Source of the DNA: Candidatus Bipolaricaulota bacterium
Lineage (GTDB): Bacteria; Bipolaricaulota; Bipolaricaulia; UBA7950; UBA9294
DNA length: 39,189 nucleotides
NCBI GenBank assembly: GCA_022711155.1
Contig: JAKLFO010000003.1
Span: 1 to 39,189 of the forward strand
Direction of reading: 5' to 3'
The position numbers and the translations under genes are program-made. The stretch's first letter is position 1. Every line of letters starts with the position of its first letter. The notes under the pieces were generated by a model. The model was not told the origin of the DNA and searched no databases. It saw only the letters and a list, made by a program, of their open reading frames with translations. Shown here one piece after another: positions 7,440-14,209 of the stretch.

Positions 7440-8044
7440 TGGATGCGTATCGCACGCTCGCTTCCCCGGCGTCGGCGCGTCTCACGCAGCAGCGGTCGCG
7501 CTTCGTGGCGCTCGTCGAGCCTGCGACGCGCGACGAGGTGACGTCGCGGCTCGAGGCGTTCCGCCGCGAGCACCACGAGGCGACGCACGTCTGCGCCGCG
7601 TTCCGCTGCCGCGTCGGTGCGGAGATCGAGGCGGTCGCCGACGACGCCGGCGAGCCGCACGGTTCGGCCGGCGCCCCGATCCTCCAAGCGCTCGAGGGGG
7701 CCGGCCTCGTGGACGTCCTCGCGGTCGTCGTTCGCCACTTCGGCGGAGTGAAGCTCGGCCTCGGGGGGCTGTCGCGCGCCTACGCGGACGTCACGGCGGC
7801 GGCCCTGGCGCGCGCGCAGACCGTCGAGCGGGTCATCGAGGTGACGTTCCGGATCTCGTTTCCCCCCGAGGCGCACGCCGCCGTGATGCGCCTCATCCAT
7901 CACCACGCGGCGCGCGTGCTGGACATTCGCTACGATACACGAGGCACCGTCATCGCCGCGCTGCCGCCCAGTCGCGCGGATCGGTTCCAGACCGCAGTGC
8001 GAGAGGAGACCGCGGCGCGAGCGACGGTCGAGAGGTTGCCATGA
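7439..8044 (+). CDS. yigZ: YigZ/IMPACT-family protein
   Basis: 201 residues, of the usual length for the bacterial YigZ/YvyE family related to the N-terminal half of eukaryotic IMPACT. The hallmark motifs are GEPHGSAGAPIL (about residues 74-85) and VVVRHFGGVKLGLGGL (about 98-113). A ferredoxin-like C-terminal domain follows. The role in bacteria is not settled; a link to translation or ribosomes is usually inferred from IMPACT. The ATG at 7439 shares one base with the previous TGA. Its own TGA overlaps the ruvA ATG (ATGA), so translation is coupled along the operon. Confidence 0.92.
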   Translation: MDAYRTLASPASARLTQQRSRFVALVEPATRDEVTSRLEAFRREHHEATHVCAAFRCRVGAEIEAVADDAGEPHGSAGAPILQALEGAGLVDVLAVVVRHFGGVKLGLGGLSRAYADVTAAALARAQTVERVIEVTFRISFPPEAHAAVMRLIHHHAARVLDIRYDTRGTVIAALPPSRADRFQTAVREETAARATVERLP

Positions 8045-8628
8045 TCGACTCTATCAGCGGGGAAGTCGTCCGCCGCACGGCGGACGCCGTCGTGATCGAC
8101 ACAGGCGGCGTGGCGTACCGCGCCTCGTGCCCGGCCGGGACGCTTCGCGCGTGCGAGATCGGCCGCACGGCGGTCGTGTACATCCACCTGATCCTGCGTG
8201 AGGACACGATCGAACTGTTCGGCTTCTCGTCGCTCCGCGAGCGCGAGCTGTTCCGTCAGCTCCTCACGGTCGGCCAGGTGGGGCCGCGCGTCGCGCTGCA
8301 GATCCTGTCGTCGCTTCCTCCCGACCAACTCGTGGCGGCGGTGGCGGCGCGCAACGTGGACCTCCTCATGACGGTGAAGGGCGTGGGGCGCAAGACGGCC
8401 GAGCGGATCCTGGTCGACCTCCACGGCAAGCTGACCGAGGCGGGGGACAGCACCGAGGGCCTCTTCCTGACAGAAGCCGAAGAAACCGCGCTGCGGGCGC
8501 TGACTTCGAAGTCCCTCGGGTTCTCGTCGCGCGAGGCGCGCGAGGCGCTCACCTACTTGCGCGGCGAGGCGCTCGATGTCGAAACGCTGATTCGCCGAGC
8601 GCTCGAAGTCCTCGGCAGCCGCTCATGA
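8041..8628 (+). CDS. ruvA: Holliday junction DNA helicase subunit RuvA
   Basis: Tetrameric protein that binds four-way DNA junctions and directs the RuvB motor during branch migration. The OB-fold domain occupies residues 1-63 (MIDSISGEVV to ELFGFSS). The two helix-hairpin-helix motifs are VGQVGPRVALQIL (77-89) and VKGVGRKTAERILVDL (112-127). A linker and the RuvB-contacting domain III end in LIRRALEVLGSRS. Length 195, normal for the family. No ruvB or ruvC is adjacent in this window; ruvX follows with a four-base overlap. Confidence 0.96.
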   Translation: MIDSISGEVVRRTADAVVIDTGGVAYRASCPAGTLRACEIGRTAVVYIHLILREDTIELFGFSSLRERELFRQLLTVGQVGPRVALQILSSLPPDQLVAAVAARNVDLLMTVKGVGRKTAERILVDLHGKLTEAGDSTEGLFLTEAEETALRALTSKSLGFSSREAREALTYLRGEALDVETLIRRALEVLGSRS

Positions 8629-9056
8629 GGACGCTCGGCATCGACTACGGGCGAGCGCGCCTGGGCCTCGCGGTGACAGACGCGGAGGGGATCGTGGCGC
8701 GTCCCCTTCCCGCGCTCCGCCGGTCAAGTCACGACCTGAAGGACATCGCGGCGCTCATTCGGGAGAACGCGGTCTGCCGCATCGTCGTCGGCCTGCCCCT
8801 CCACATGGACGGAACCGAGGGCGAGATGGCAGGTGAAGCGAGGGCCTTCGCGGCCCGAGTGGCCGAGTCGACGGGGCTCGGAGTCGACCTCTTCGACGAG
8901 CGCTGGACCTCGGCGGAGGCCGAGCGGGCGATGCTCGAGGGCGACCTCTCGCGAAGGCGACGCAAGGAGCTGCGCGATGGGCTCTCGGCCGTGCTCCTCT
9001 TGCAGGCGTACGGCGCGCAGTCTGCCGCCCGCGCGGGCGAGCCGGAGAGAGACTAG
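8625..9056 (+). CDS. ruvX: Putative pre-16S rRNA nuclease RuvX/YqgF
   Basis: RNase H-fold nuclease that trims the 5' end of pre-16S rRNA in E. coli; also described as a Holliday junction resolvase homologue. The first catalytic Asp lies in LGIDYGRARLGLAV. The second acidic region is IVVGLPLHMDG, and DERWTSAEAE carries the third. 143 residues is normal. It is the last gene of the forward operon, coupled to ruvA by ATGA. Its TAG is the complement strand of the TAG ending the facing ribbon-helix-helix gene (CTAG at 9053-9056). Confidence 0.95.
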   Translation: MRTLGIDYGRARLGLAVTDAEGIVARPLPALRRSSHDLKDIAALIRENAVCRIVVGLPLHMDGTEGEMAGEARAFAARVAESTGLGVDLFDERWTSAEAERAMLEGDLSRRRRKELRDGLSAVLLLQAYGAQSAARAGEPERD

Positions 9057-9229
9057 TTCTTCCGCTTCTCTTCGCGGCTTAGGTACTCGATGATCGCTTC
9101 GACCACGAGGTAGTTGATCGATCGATCTTTCGTCTCCGCAAGCTTCATCAGGCGTTCCACGGGCTTCTGGTCAAGCTTGTTCTTCGGAACGTAGATAGAG
9201 ATCTTGTCGAGCAATTCCTTCTGTGCCAC
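9053..9229 (-). CDS. Small ribbon-helix-helix DNA-binding protein
   Basis: 58 residues reading MAQKELLDKISIYVPKNKL and onward. It contains a short strand (ISIYVPK), then two helices (VERLMKLAETKDRS and INYLVVEAIIEYLSREE), the layout of CopG/Arc-type ribbon-helix-helix regulators. The start is GTG at 9229, supported by GGGAGG six bases upstream and by a promoter. An upstream ATG is out of frame. It has no toxin partner next to it, so an antitoxin role is not supported; a stand-alone regulator is more likely. Target unknown. Its stop shares a CTAG with ruvX. Confidence 0.8.
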   Translation of the reverse strand: MAQKELLDKISIYVPKNKLDQKPVERLMKLAETKDRSINYLVVEAIIEYLSREEKRKN

Positions 9230-9265
9230 GCGCTGCCTCCCTCATCCATATGACTTCCAGGTTGC

Positions 9266-9294
9266 ATTGTAACAGGATTCGATAGACCCGACAA
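9266..9294 (-). promoter_or_regulatory. Promoter of the ribbon-helix-helix gene
   Basis: On the reverse strand TTGTCG (9294-9289), a 17-bp spacer and TACAAT (9271-9266) lie about 37 bases before the GTG start. The -35 falls partly in the loop of the hairpin downstream of prfB. Confidence 0.45.
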
Positions 9295-9301
9295 CCGGGT
9301 C
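9285..9301 (-). terminator. Hairpin downstream of prfB
   Basis: GACCCG and CGGGTC form a perfect 6-bp stem with a 5-base loop, beginning 13 bases after the prfB stop on the reverse strand. No T-run follows, so it may act as a pause, an mRNA 3' end or an attenuating hairpin rather than a strong intrinsic terminator. Confidence 0.4.
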
Positions 9302-9313
9302 CCATCGGTAACT

Positions 9314-10415
9314 CTACCCCGACGAGCCCGAGGAACTTGCCCCGCTCAGGCACGCCTCAACGAACGGGAATAGATTCCCGTCGAGAACATCAGCGACGTT
9401 GCTCGTCTCGACCAGTGTACGATGGTCCTTCACGAGCTGGTAGGGGTGCAGGACATACGACCGGATCTGACTCCCCCACTCATTCTCACGCAACTCCCCC
9501 TTGATTTCCTCCAGCTTCTCGGCCTGGCGGCGGCGCAGGAGATCGGCGAGCTTCGCGTGCAGGACGCGCATCGCGACTGCCTTGTTCTGATGTTGGCTGC
9601 GCTCGTTCTGGCAGGACGCGACGAGTCCCGTCGGCAGGTGGGTGATGCGCACGGCGGAGTCCGTCACATTCACGTGTTGTCCGCCGGCGCCTGAGGAGCG
9701 ATATGTGTCGATGCGCAGATCTTTTGGATCCAGCTCGACCAGCACCTCCTCCGTCACCGGCGTGACGGTGACGGCGGCGAACGACGTGTGCCGGCGATGG
9801 GCCGCGTCGTACGGCGACAAGCGAACGAGCCGGTGAACGCCGGCTTCGCTGCGCAGGTTGCCGTAGGCGTAGTCGCCCTTGACTTCCAACGTCGCGCTGC
9901 GGATTCCCGCGGTATCGCCGGCGCTCGCTTCGAGCAACGCGGCGGACAGCCCCGCGCGCTCGCAAAACCGCCCGTACATGCGAAGCAGCATCTCCGCCCA
10001 GTCTTGGGAGTCCGTGCCACCCGCGCCGGCGTTGATCGACAGGTAGCAGTCCGACGCGTCGTGCTCGCCGGTGAAGGACAGCTCGATGTTGAAGATCCGA
10101 AGGGACTCTGCAAGCGACGCTACGCGACGTGAGACCGAGGTCAGTTCCGCCTCGTCGCCGGCGTCTACCGCCATCGAGTGGAGCACCTCGATGTCCGCAA
10201 GCTCGCTCTCCGCGCCCTGCCATCGCGCAAGCAGGCTCTTGGCGCGCTCGGCCCGCCGCGCGACGTCCGCCGACCGATCCCTCTGGTTCCAGAACCCTGG
10301 GCTCGACATCTCGGTCTCGAGTTCGGCGATCTCCCGCTCGAGTGTGGCGCGGTCAAAGGTGACCACGGATCTTGTCGAGGTCTCGTCGTAGGCTTCCGAT
10401 CTCTTCTCCGAGCAT
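9314..10415 (-). CDS. prfB: Peptide chain release factor 2, with programmed +1 frameshift
   Basis: Releases finished proteins at UGA and UAA. The first 20 codons (MLGEEIGSLRRDLDKIRGHL) run from ATG 10415 to an in-frame TGA at 10355-10353, within CTTTGAC. A +1 slip there continues into DRATLEREIAELE and the rest of the protein, 366 residues in all (E. coli 365). The RGHL before the slip matches the RGYL of other prfB genes, and a GTGG lies upstream as a possible internal Shine-Dalgarno element. AAGGAG is well placed for the ATG. The peptidyl-hydrolase GGQ is at 244-246. The stop-recognition tripeptide, normally SPF, reads SPY (200-202). The C-terminus ends in a Ser/Gly tail. Expected autoregulation: scarce RF2 favours the slip and so more RF2. 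Confidence 0.95.
10352..10358 (-). promoter_or_regulatory. Programmed +1 ribosomal frameshift site in prfB
   Basis: Read on the reverse strand, CTT TGA C is the canonical RF2 slip site. tRNA-Leu on CUU moves to UUU and the next codon becomes GAC. The CGTGGT six to eleven bases before TGA occupies the position of the stimulatory Shine-Dalgarno element in E. coli, though it is weaker than AGGGGG. Confidence 0.92.
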
Positions 10416-10436
10416 CGTCCATCTCCTTCGAGCCGA

Positions 10437-10465
10437 AGCGTAGGCGCTGCGCGCCCGTTCCTCAA
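10437..10465 (-). promoter_or_regulatory. Promoter of prfB
   Basis: Reverse strand TTGAGG (10465-10460), a 17-bp spacer and TACGCT (10442-10437). The expected transcript start is about 15 bases before the ATG, just enough to include the AAGGAG ribosome site. Confidence 0.4.
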
Positions 10466-10493
10466 GGCGCCGCCTCTCCCAGGCCGAGATCGC

Positions 10494-10499
10494 TAGAAT
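10494..10499 (+). promoter_or_regulatory. Possible -10 element for the DUF4342 gene
   Basis: TAGAAT lies 45 bases before the ATG at 10545 and matches the -10 form seen elsewhere in the window. No convincing -35 is present at 16-18 bp. Confidence 0.3.
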
Positions 10500-10544
10500 G
10501 CGTGCGGGGGAATCCGCCGAACGCCAGGGAAGGAAGGCGAACAG

Positions 10545-10805
10545 ATGGAGAAGGGTACGCGCACCGAGGAAGTCACGATTCGAGGCGAGGAGCTGGTCGC
10601 CACCGTGAAGGCACTCGTTCACGAGGGGAACATCCGCCGCATCACCGTGAAGAACCGCGAAGGCCGAGTCCTGATCGAGGTGCCGCTGACCCTCGGGGTC
10701 GTGGGCGCGCTCCTCCTTCCGACGCTCGCCGCACTCGGCGCCGTGGCCGCTCTCGTGAGCGAGTGCACGATCGTGGTTGAGCGAGTGAAGGAGCGCGAGG
10801 ACTGA
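10545..10805 (+). CDS. DUF4342 family protein
   Basis: 86 residues with the full DUF4342 pattern. A charged N-terminus (RTEEVTIRGEELVATVKAL) leads into HEGNIRRITVKNREGRVL, then IEVPLTLGVVGALLLPTLAA and a second hydrophobic stretch to about residue 75, and ends in VVERVKERED. The two hydrophobic segments suggest membrane association. The function of the family is unknown. GGAAGGAAGG lies upstream of the ATG. The YciI-like gene follows after seven bases and is probably cotranscribed. Confidence 0.85.
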   Translation: MEKGTRTEEVTIRGEELVATVKALVHEGNIRRITVKNREGRVLIEVPLTLGVVGALLLPTLAALGAVAALVSECTIVVERVKERED

Positions 10806-10812
10806 CCCCGCC

Positions 10813-11175
10813 ATGGCCCAGTACCTGTACCGCATCCGCCCTGTCCGCGTCGGGTTCTTGACGGACCCCACGGCGGAGGAGTCCGCTCGCGTGAGCGAGC
10901 ACTTCGCGTACCTCAAGGACCTGACCCACCGCGGCACGGTCCTCCTCGCGGGCCGAACGCAGAACGAGGACGATGCGACCTTCGGAATCGTCCTGTTCGA
11001 GGCCGACTCGATGGAAGAGGCCGAAACCATCATGCGCCGGGATCCGGCCGTGCACGCCGGCGTCTTCCAGGCCGAGCTCTTCCCTTACGAGATCGCGCTC
11101 GTGTCGCCACGCCTGGCCGAACAGGCGCTTCGGCTCAACGCAGGCGGGGTCACGGCGCCTTCCTCCCGCGCCTAG
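10813..11175 (+). CDS. YciI-like (YCII-related domain) protein
   Basis: 120 residues with the compact alpha+beta fold of the YciI family. The pattern is YLYRIRPVRVGFL, then SEHFAYLKDLTHRGTVLLAG and a central GIVLFEADSMEEAE, followed by DPAVHAGVFQAELFPYEIA. His30 sits where the conserved family histidine is expected. Members are small, often dimeric enzymes-in-waiting; substrate and reaction are unknown here. It is the second gene after DUF4342. Its TAG forms a CTAG (11172-11175) with the stop of the facing PKD-like gene. Confidence 0.8.
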   Translation: MAQYLYRIRPVRVGFLTDPTAEESARVSEHFAYLKDLTHRGTVLLAGRTQNEDDATFGIVLFEADSMEEAETIMRRDPAVHAGVFQAELFPYEIALVSPRLAEQALRLNAGGVTAPSSRA

Positions 11176-12146
11176 GGAACGTCGTCAATCGTGATGCGAA
11201 TCTGGTCGTACGACGGCCGTCCCGACGCGTCGCGGATCGTGAAGGTGATGGAAACCCGGTCGGCGCCGGTGAATTCGACCTGCGGAGCGTGGTACACGGG
11301 CTCCAGGGTGTCGGCCCGCTCGAACCACCCCGCGCTGGCCGACCACGAGAAACAGACCTGCGTGCAGGACGGATTCGAGACGACGGCCCGCAGCACGGTG
11401 GCGGAGCCTTCCGCCATGCGGGAAGCGAACTGCCGCACGATGCGCGGCGTGGGCCGCTCGGCGGCGGATACGGTGGGAACGGGCACAGGCCACGCGGACT
11501 CCCAGACGCTCCCGCACCCTTCGTCGCAGCGGCACGGCACCGGCGCGAGACCGCACGGAGAAGCAGTCGACGCCTGGCTGACGCACGGGCCGTCACAGGG
11601 GAGATCGGGCTCCGGACAGGGGCTCTTCCCTGTCGCGCTGAGGCACGGAGGCGGGATGGCCACGGCGGTCCCGCCGCACGCGTCCTGTGATGGGCAACCG
11701 GAACGGCAGGCGATCGGATCGCGTATCTCGAGGACCAGCGAGTCGCTGGCTGTGCCGCCGAAAGCGCCGGTCACCGTGAGGGTGAGCGTGACGGCTTGGC
11801 AGCAGTCGCACGCGGAGGGAGACGTGTACCTCGTGTTCGGCTTCGTCGCGTCCTCGAAGAATCCCAGCCCGCCCGAGGCGGTCCAGAGGTAGGTCGCCGT
11901 CCCGGAGGACACGCCGCCTCTTCCGTCGAGTCGGACCGTCTCGCGCTCGCCGACGACTCGGTCCGGCCCGGCGTCAGCCCACAACGCGGCGCTCGATCCC
12001 GCCGCCTGCGGCGAGATCGATACGGAGTCCGTCGCGGTTCCGACAGCATCCGGCGCCGGTTCCCCGGCGGGTGACGAGAACAGGAACAGACCGCCAACGA
12101 CGGCGGCCAGGAGCAACAAGACCACGAGAGAGGAACTGCCGCTCAT
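11172..12146 (-). CDS. Exported, Cys-rich protein with PKD/Ig-like domains
   Basis: 324 residues. An N-terminal hydrophobic segment (SSLVVLLLLAAVVGGLFLF) acts as signal anchor or signal peptide. A PKD-like domain follows (about 57-140; ADAGPDRVVGERETVRLDG, TYLWTASGG). A linker at about 110-225 contains many cysteines, including the runs CDCC and CRCDEGC, probably disulfide-bonded outside the cytoplasm. A second Ig/PKD-like domain (about 240-324) ends in YDQIRITIDDVP. No catalytic motif is visible; adhesion or structural use at the surface is inferred. AGGAGGT upstream of the ATG at 12146 supports the start. Confidence 0.8.
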   Translation of the reverse strand: MSGSSSLVVLLLLAAVVGGLFLFSSPAGEPAPDAVGTATDSVSISPQAAGSSAALWADAGPDRVVGERETVRLDGRGGVSSGTATYLWTASGGLGFFEDATKPNTRYTSPSACDCCQAVTLTLTVTGAFGGTASDSLVLEIRDPIACRSGCPSQDACGGTAVAIPPPCLSATGKSPCPEPDLPCDGPCVSQASTASPCGLAPVPCRCDEGCGSVWESAWPVPVPTVSAAERPTPRIVRQFASRMAEGSATVLRAVVSNPSCTQVCFSWSASAGWFERADTLEPVYHAPQVEFTGADRVSITFTIRDASGRPSYDQIRITIDDVP

Positions 12147-12207
12147 CGGGAGCCACCTCCTACGCCCGTTCAGAAGCCCGTGACGCGCACGGCGGGCCGC
12201 GGACGCC

Positions 12208-12237
12208 AGGCTATCGCGGAACGAGGGCCGAAGTCAA
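12208..12237 (-). promoter_or_regulatory. Promoter of the PKD-like gene
   Basis: Reverse strand TTGACT (12237-12232), an 18-bp spacer and TAGCCT (12213-12208), leaving a leader of about 55 bases that carries AGGAGGT. Confidence 0.45.
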
Positions 12238-12271
12238 CGCCGATCGCGTCAAAGGAAGACGGGGTCTCTGG

Positions 12272-12300
12272 TTGCGATGCAGCGGGCGATCCACTAGAGT
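12272..12300 (+). promoter_or_regulatory. Promoter of the DJ-1/PfpI-rsmI pair
   Basis: TTGCGA (12272-12277), a 17-bp spacer and TAGAGT (12295-12300). The ATG at 12319 lies 18 bases downstream, so the leader is short and contains only the GAGGTGG ribosome site. Confidence 0.45.
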
Positions 12301-12318
12301 GGCGGTGAGGTGGTGCGT

Positions 12319-12822
12319 ATGAAGAGCGCCGTTCTTCTCGTGGAGGCGAACTACGAGGAACTCGAACTGTGGGTCCCTTACTACCGGTTCCTCGAAGCGG
12401 GACTCGCGGCCGTCCTCGCGGGTCCGCAGGCAGGGACGGTCTACGCCGGCAAGCACGGCCTCCCGGCGCGCGCCGACGTCGCGTTCGGCGACGTGGAGCT
12501 GGACAAGGCGAACGTCGTGCTCATTCCCGGAGGCTGGGCTCCCGATCGCCTGCGAACCCATGCGTCGGCGGTCGCGCTCGTCCGTTCCGCCGTGGAGCGC
12601 GAGATCGTCGTGGCCGCGATCTGTCACGGAGGGAGCGTGCTCGTGTCCGCCGACGTTGTCCGCGGCCGACGCGTGACGTCGGCGCGCTCGATCCGCGACG
12701 ATCTGCGCGCCGCCGGAGCGATGTGGGTCGATGAGCCGGCCGTGGTGGACGGGCGGCTCGTGTCGTCGCGCGCCCCGGCTGACCTGCCGCAGTTCCTGGG
12801 CGCGATTCTGTCGCTCGTCTGA
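12319..12822 (+). CDS. DJ-1/PfpI family protein
   Basis: 167 residues, a class I glutamine amidotransferase-like fold. The nucleophile elbow is AICHGG, with Cys102 followed by His103. An acidic residue near the N-terminus (NYEELE, Glu13 or Glu14) and VVLIPGGWAPDRLR fit the PfpI branch. Members are described as peptidases, deglycases or stress chaperones; the sequence does not choose among them. ATG 12319 is preferred over GTGs at 12310 and 12313 because GAGGTGG is then well placed. rsmI starts one base after its stop. Confidence 0.88.
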   Translation: MKSAVLLVEANYEELELWVPYYRFLEAGLAAVLAGPQAGTVYAGKHGLPARADVAFGDVELDKANVVLIPGGWAPDRLRTHASAVALVRSAVEREIVVAAICHGGSVLVSADVVRGRRVTSARSIRDDLRAAGAMWVDEPAVVDGRLVSSRAPADLPQFLGAILSLV

Positions 12823-12823
12823 C

Positions 12824-13663
12824 ATGGCCGGACGCCTGTACGTCGTCTCGCTCCCGATCGGCAATCTCGCCGACATCACGCTGCGGGCCATTGAAACGCT
12901 GAAGCAAGCCGACTTCATCCTCGCCGAAGACACCCGCACGACGCGACGTGTGCTGGAGCGCTACGAAGTCGAGACCCCGTTCTATTCGAGCCTCTATGAA
13001 GGCGCCGAAGATGGCCGCGTGGCCGACATCCTCGAAGTCCTGCGACAGGGCAAAGACATCGCGCTCGTGAGCGACGCCGGCACGCCGCTGATCAGCGACC
13101 CCGGGTTCCCGCTGGTCCGCGATGCCGCGGCGGCAGGCGTCGAGGTCGTCCCGGTTCCGGGCCCCACGGCCGCCCTGGCCGCGCTCGTCGCGTCGGGTCT
13201 CCCGCCGGATCGCTTCTGCTTCGAAGGTTCTCTCCCGCGCAAACGCAGTCACCGCGAGGAGTTGTTCGCGCGTCTGGCCCGCGAGCCCCGTACGACGGTC
13301 GCGTATGAATCGCCGCATCGCCTGCGCGAGTCGCTCGATCTGCTCGCCCTTGTCTTGCCCGATCGTCCGATGGCGGTCGCGCGGGAGCTGACGAAGGTTC
13401 ACGAGGAGTTCGTCCGCGGTCGCGCGGCCGATGTCGCGGCGGAGTTCGCCTCGCGCCCGGAAGTCCGCGGCGAGTGCGTCCTCGTCATCGCCGGCTCGGA
13501 CGAAGCGAGGGATCCGATCGACGACGATCGATTGCGCGCCGTCCTCGCGCTCGCTCGGGAGGAAGGGATCTCCGGCAAGAGCCTCGAACGGCTTCTCGTC
13601 GCCGCGTTCGGCATGGCGAGGAACCGCGCGTACGAGATGGCGCACGGCAAGGAACCCGAGTAG
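12824..13663 (+). CDS. rsmI: 16S rRNA (cytidine1402-2'-O)-methyltransferase
   Basis: SAM-dependent enzyme of the tetrapyrrole-methylase fold that 2'-O-methylates C1402 in the ribosomal decoding centre. 279 residues. The N-terminal strand LYVVSLPIGNLADITLRA, AEDTRTTR (34-41), LVSDAGTPLISDPG (81-94), VPVPGPTAALAALVASGLP and FEGSLPRKRSHR are all characteristic. The C-terminal extension (EGISGKSLERLLVAAFGM) is the usual RsmI tail. It follows the DJ-1 gene directly and shares its promoter. Confidence 0.95.
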   Translation: MAGRLYVVSLPIGNLADITLRAIETLKQADFILAEDTRTTRRVLERYEVETPFYSSLYEGAEDGRVADILEVLRQGKDIALVSDAGTPLISDPGFPLVRDAAAAGVEVVPVPGPTAALAALVASGLPPDRFCFEGSLPRKRSHREELFARLAREPRTTVAYESPHRLRESLDLLALVLPDRPMAVARELTKVHEEFVRGRAADVAAEFASRPEVRGECVLVIAGSDEARDPIDDDRLRAVLALAREEGISGKSLERLLVAAFGMARNRAYEMAHGKEPE

Positions 13664-13715
13664 TCGAGAAGCTCCGCGCCCAAGCGCGCTGGCGGGCGAC
13701 TCCGGCCCCGCGCCC

Positions 13716-14189
13716 CTACGTGTGCTTGTCGGCCACGGAGGTTGCAGCGTAGGCGTGCGGCTTGATCCGAACTTTCATGCCGTTCCCAATGATCATGCCG
13801 ACGACCTCGTCGATCATCTCCTTCGTGCGCCCGTTCTCCCCGATGTCGACGTGGATCTCGAGGTTGAACTGGAGGAGGGAGATCGTCTTGAGACGTTCCA
13901 TGAGCCGCTGGGCAAGCTCGAAGGACAGCCACGCCTCGCGCCAAATGCGCTGCCTCAAGGAGGGCATGATCGGCTCGCGGTGCCGCGTCCAGAAATAGCG
14001 CCCGCCCTTGCCCATTCGGTGCAGGACGATGGCGCTCACAAAGTCGAGACGCTCCGGCCCGGCGGAGGAGTCGGTGCCAATCAGGATCTCGAACTGGTCC
14101 TTCGGGTTCGACTTGATCTCCGAGACCAGCTCGGCCACGACTCCTTCAAACGTCACGTCCCCCAGATGGGGATTATGGAACGTCGGCAC
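13716..14189 (-). CDS. YkuK/DUF458 family RNase H-like protein
   Basis: 157 residues. The opening HNPHLGDVTFEGV, the segment FEILIGTDSSAG with acidic residues as in an RNase H fold, FVSAIVLHRMGKGGRYFW and the C-terminal VDIGENGRTKEMIDEVVGM match the YkuK/DUF458 family found in spore formers and other phyla. The biochemical role is not established. The start is GTG at 14189 with AGGA seven bases upstream; there is no better ATG in frame. It lies just upstream of the kinase on the same strand's far side and is 20 bases from the kinase stop, so it may be the last gene of that operon. Confidence 0.85.
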   Translation of the reverse strand: MPTFHNPHLGDVTFEGVVAELVSEIKSNPKDQFEILIGTDSSAGPERLDFVSAIVLHRMGKGGRYFWTRHREPIMPSLRQRIWREAWLSFELAQRLMERLKTISLLQFNLEIHVDIGENGRTKEMIDEVVGMIIGNGMKVRIKPHAYAATSVADKHT

Positions 14190-14209
14190 GCGTCATCCTA
14201 TCAGGTCTC

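Noticed and set aside
9171-9353. A 60-codon reverse open frame between ruvX and prfB
   Set aside because: It overlaps the better supported ribbon-helix-helix gene in another frame and crosses the prfB hairpin; its composition is not protein-like.
10353-10415. prfB as a broken gene with an in-frame stop
   Set aside because: The CTT-TGA-C context, position and continuing frame are the known programmed frameshift of RF2, not a mutation.
13664-13715. Hairpin in the 52-base gap between rsmI and the DUF458 gene
   Set aside because: CGCCC and GGGCG can pair, but the loop is 12 bases, several alternative pairings exist in this GC-rich stretch and there is no T-run.
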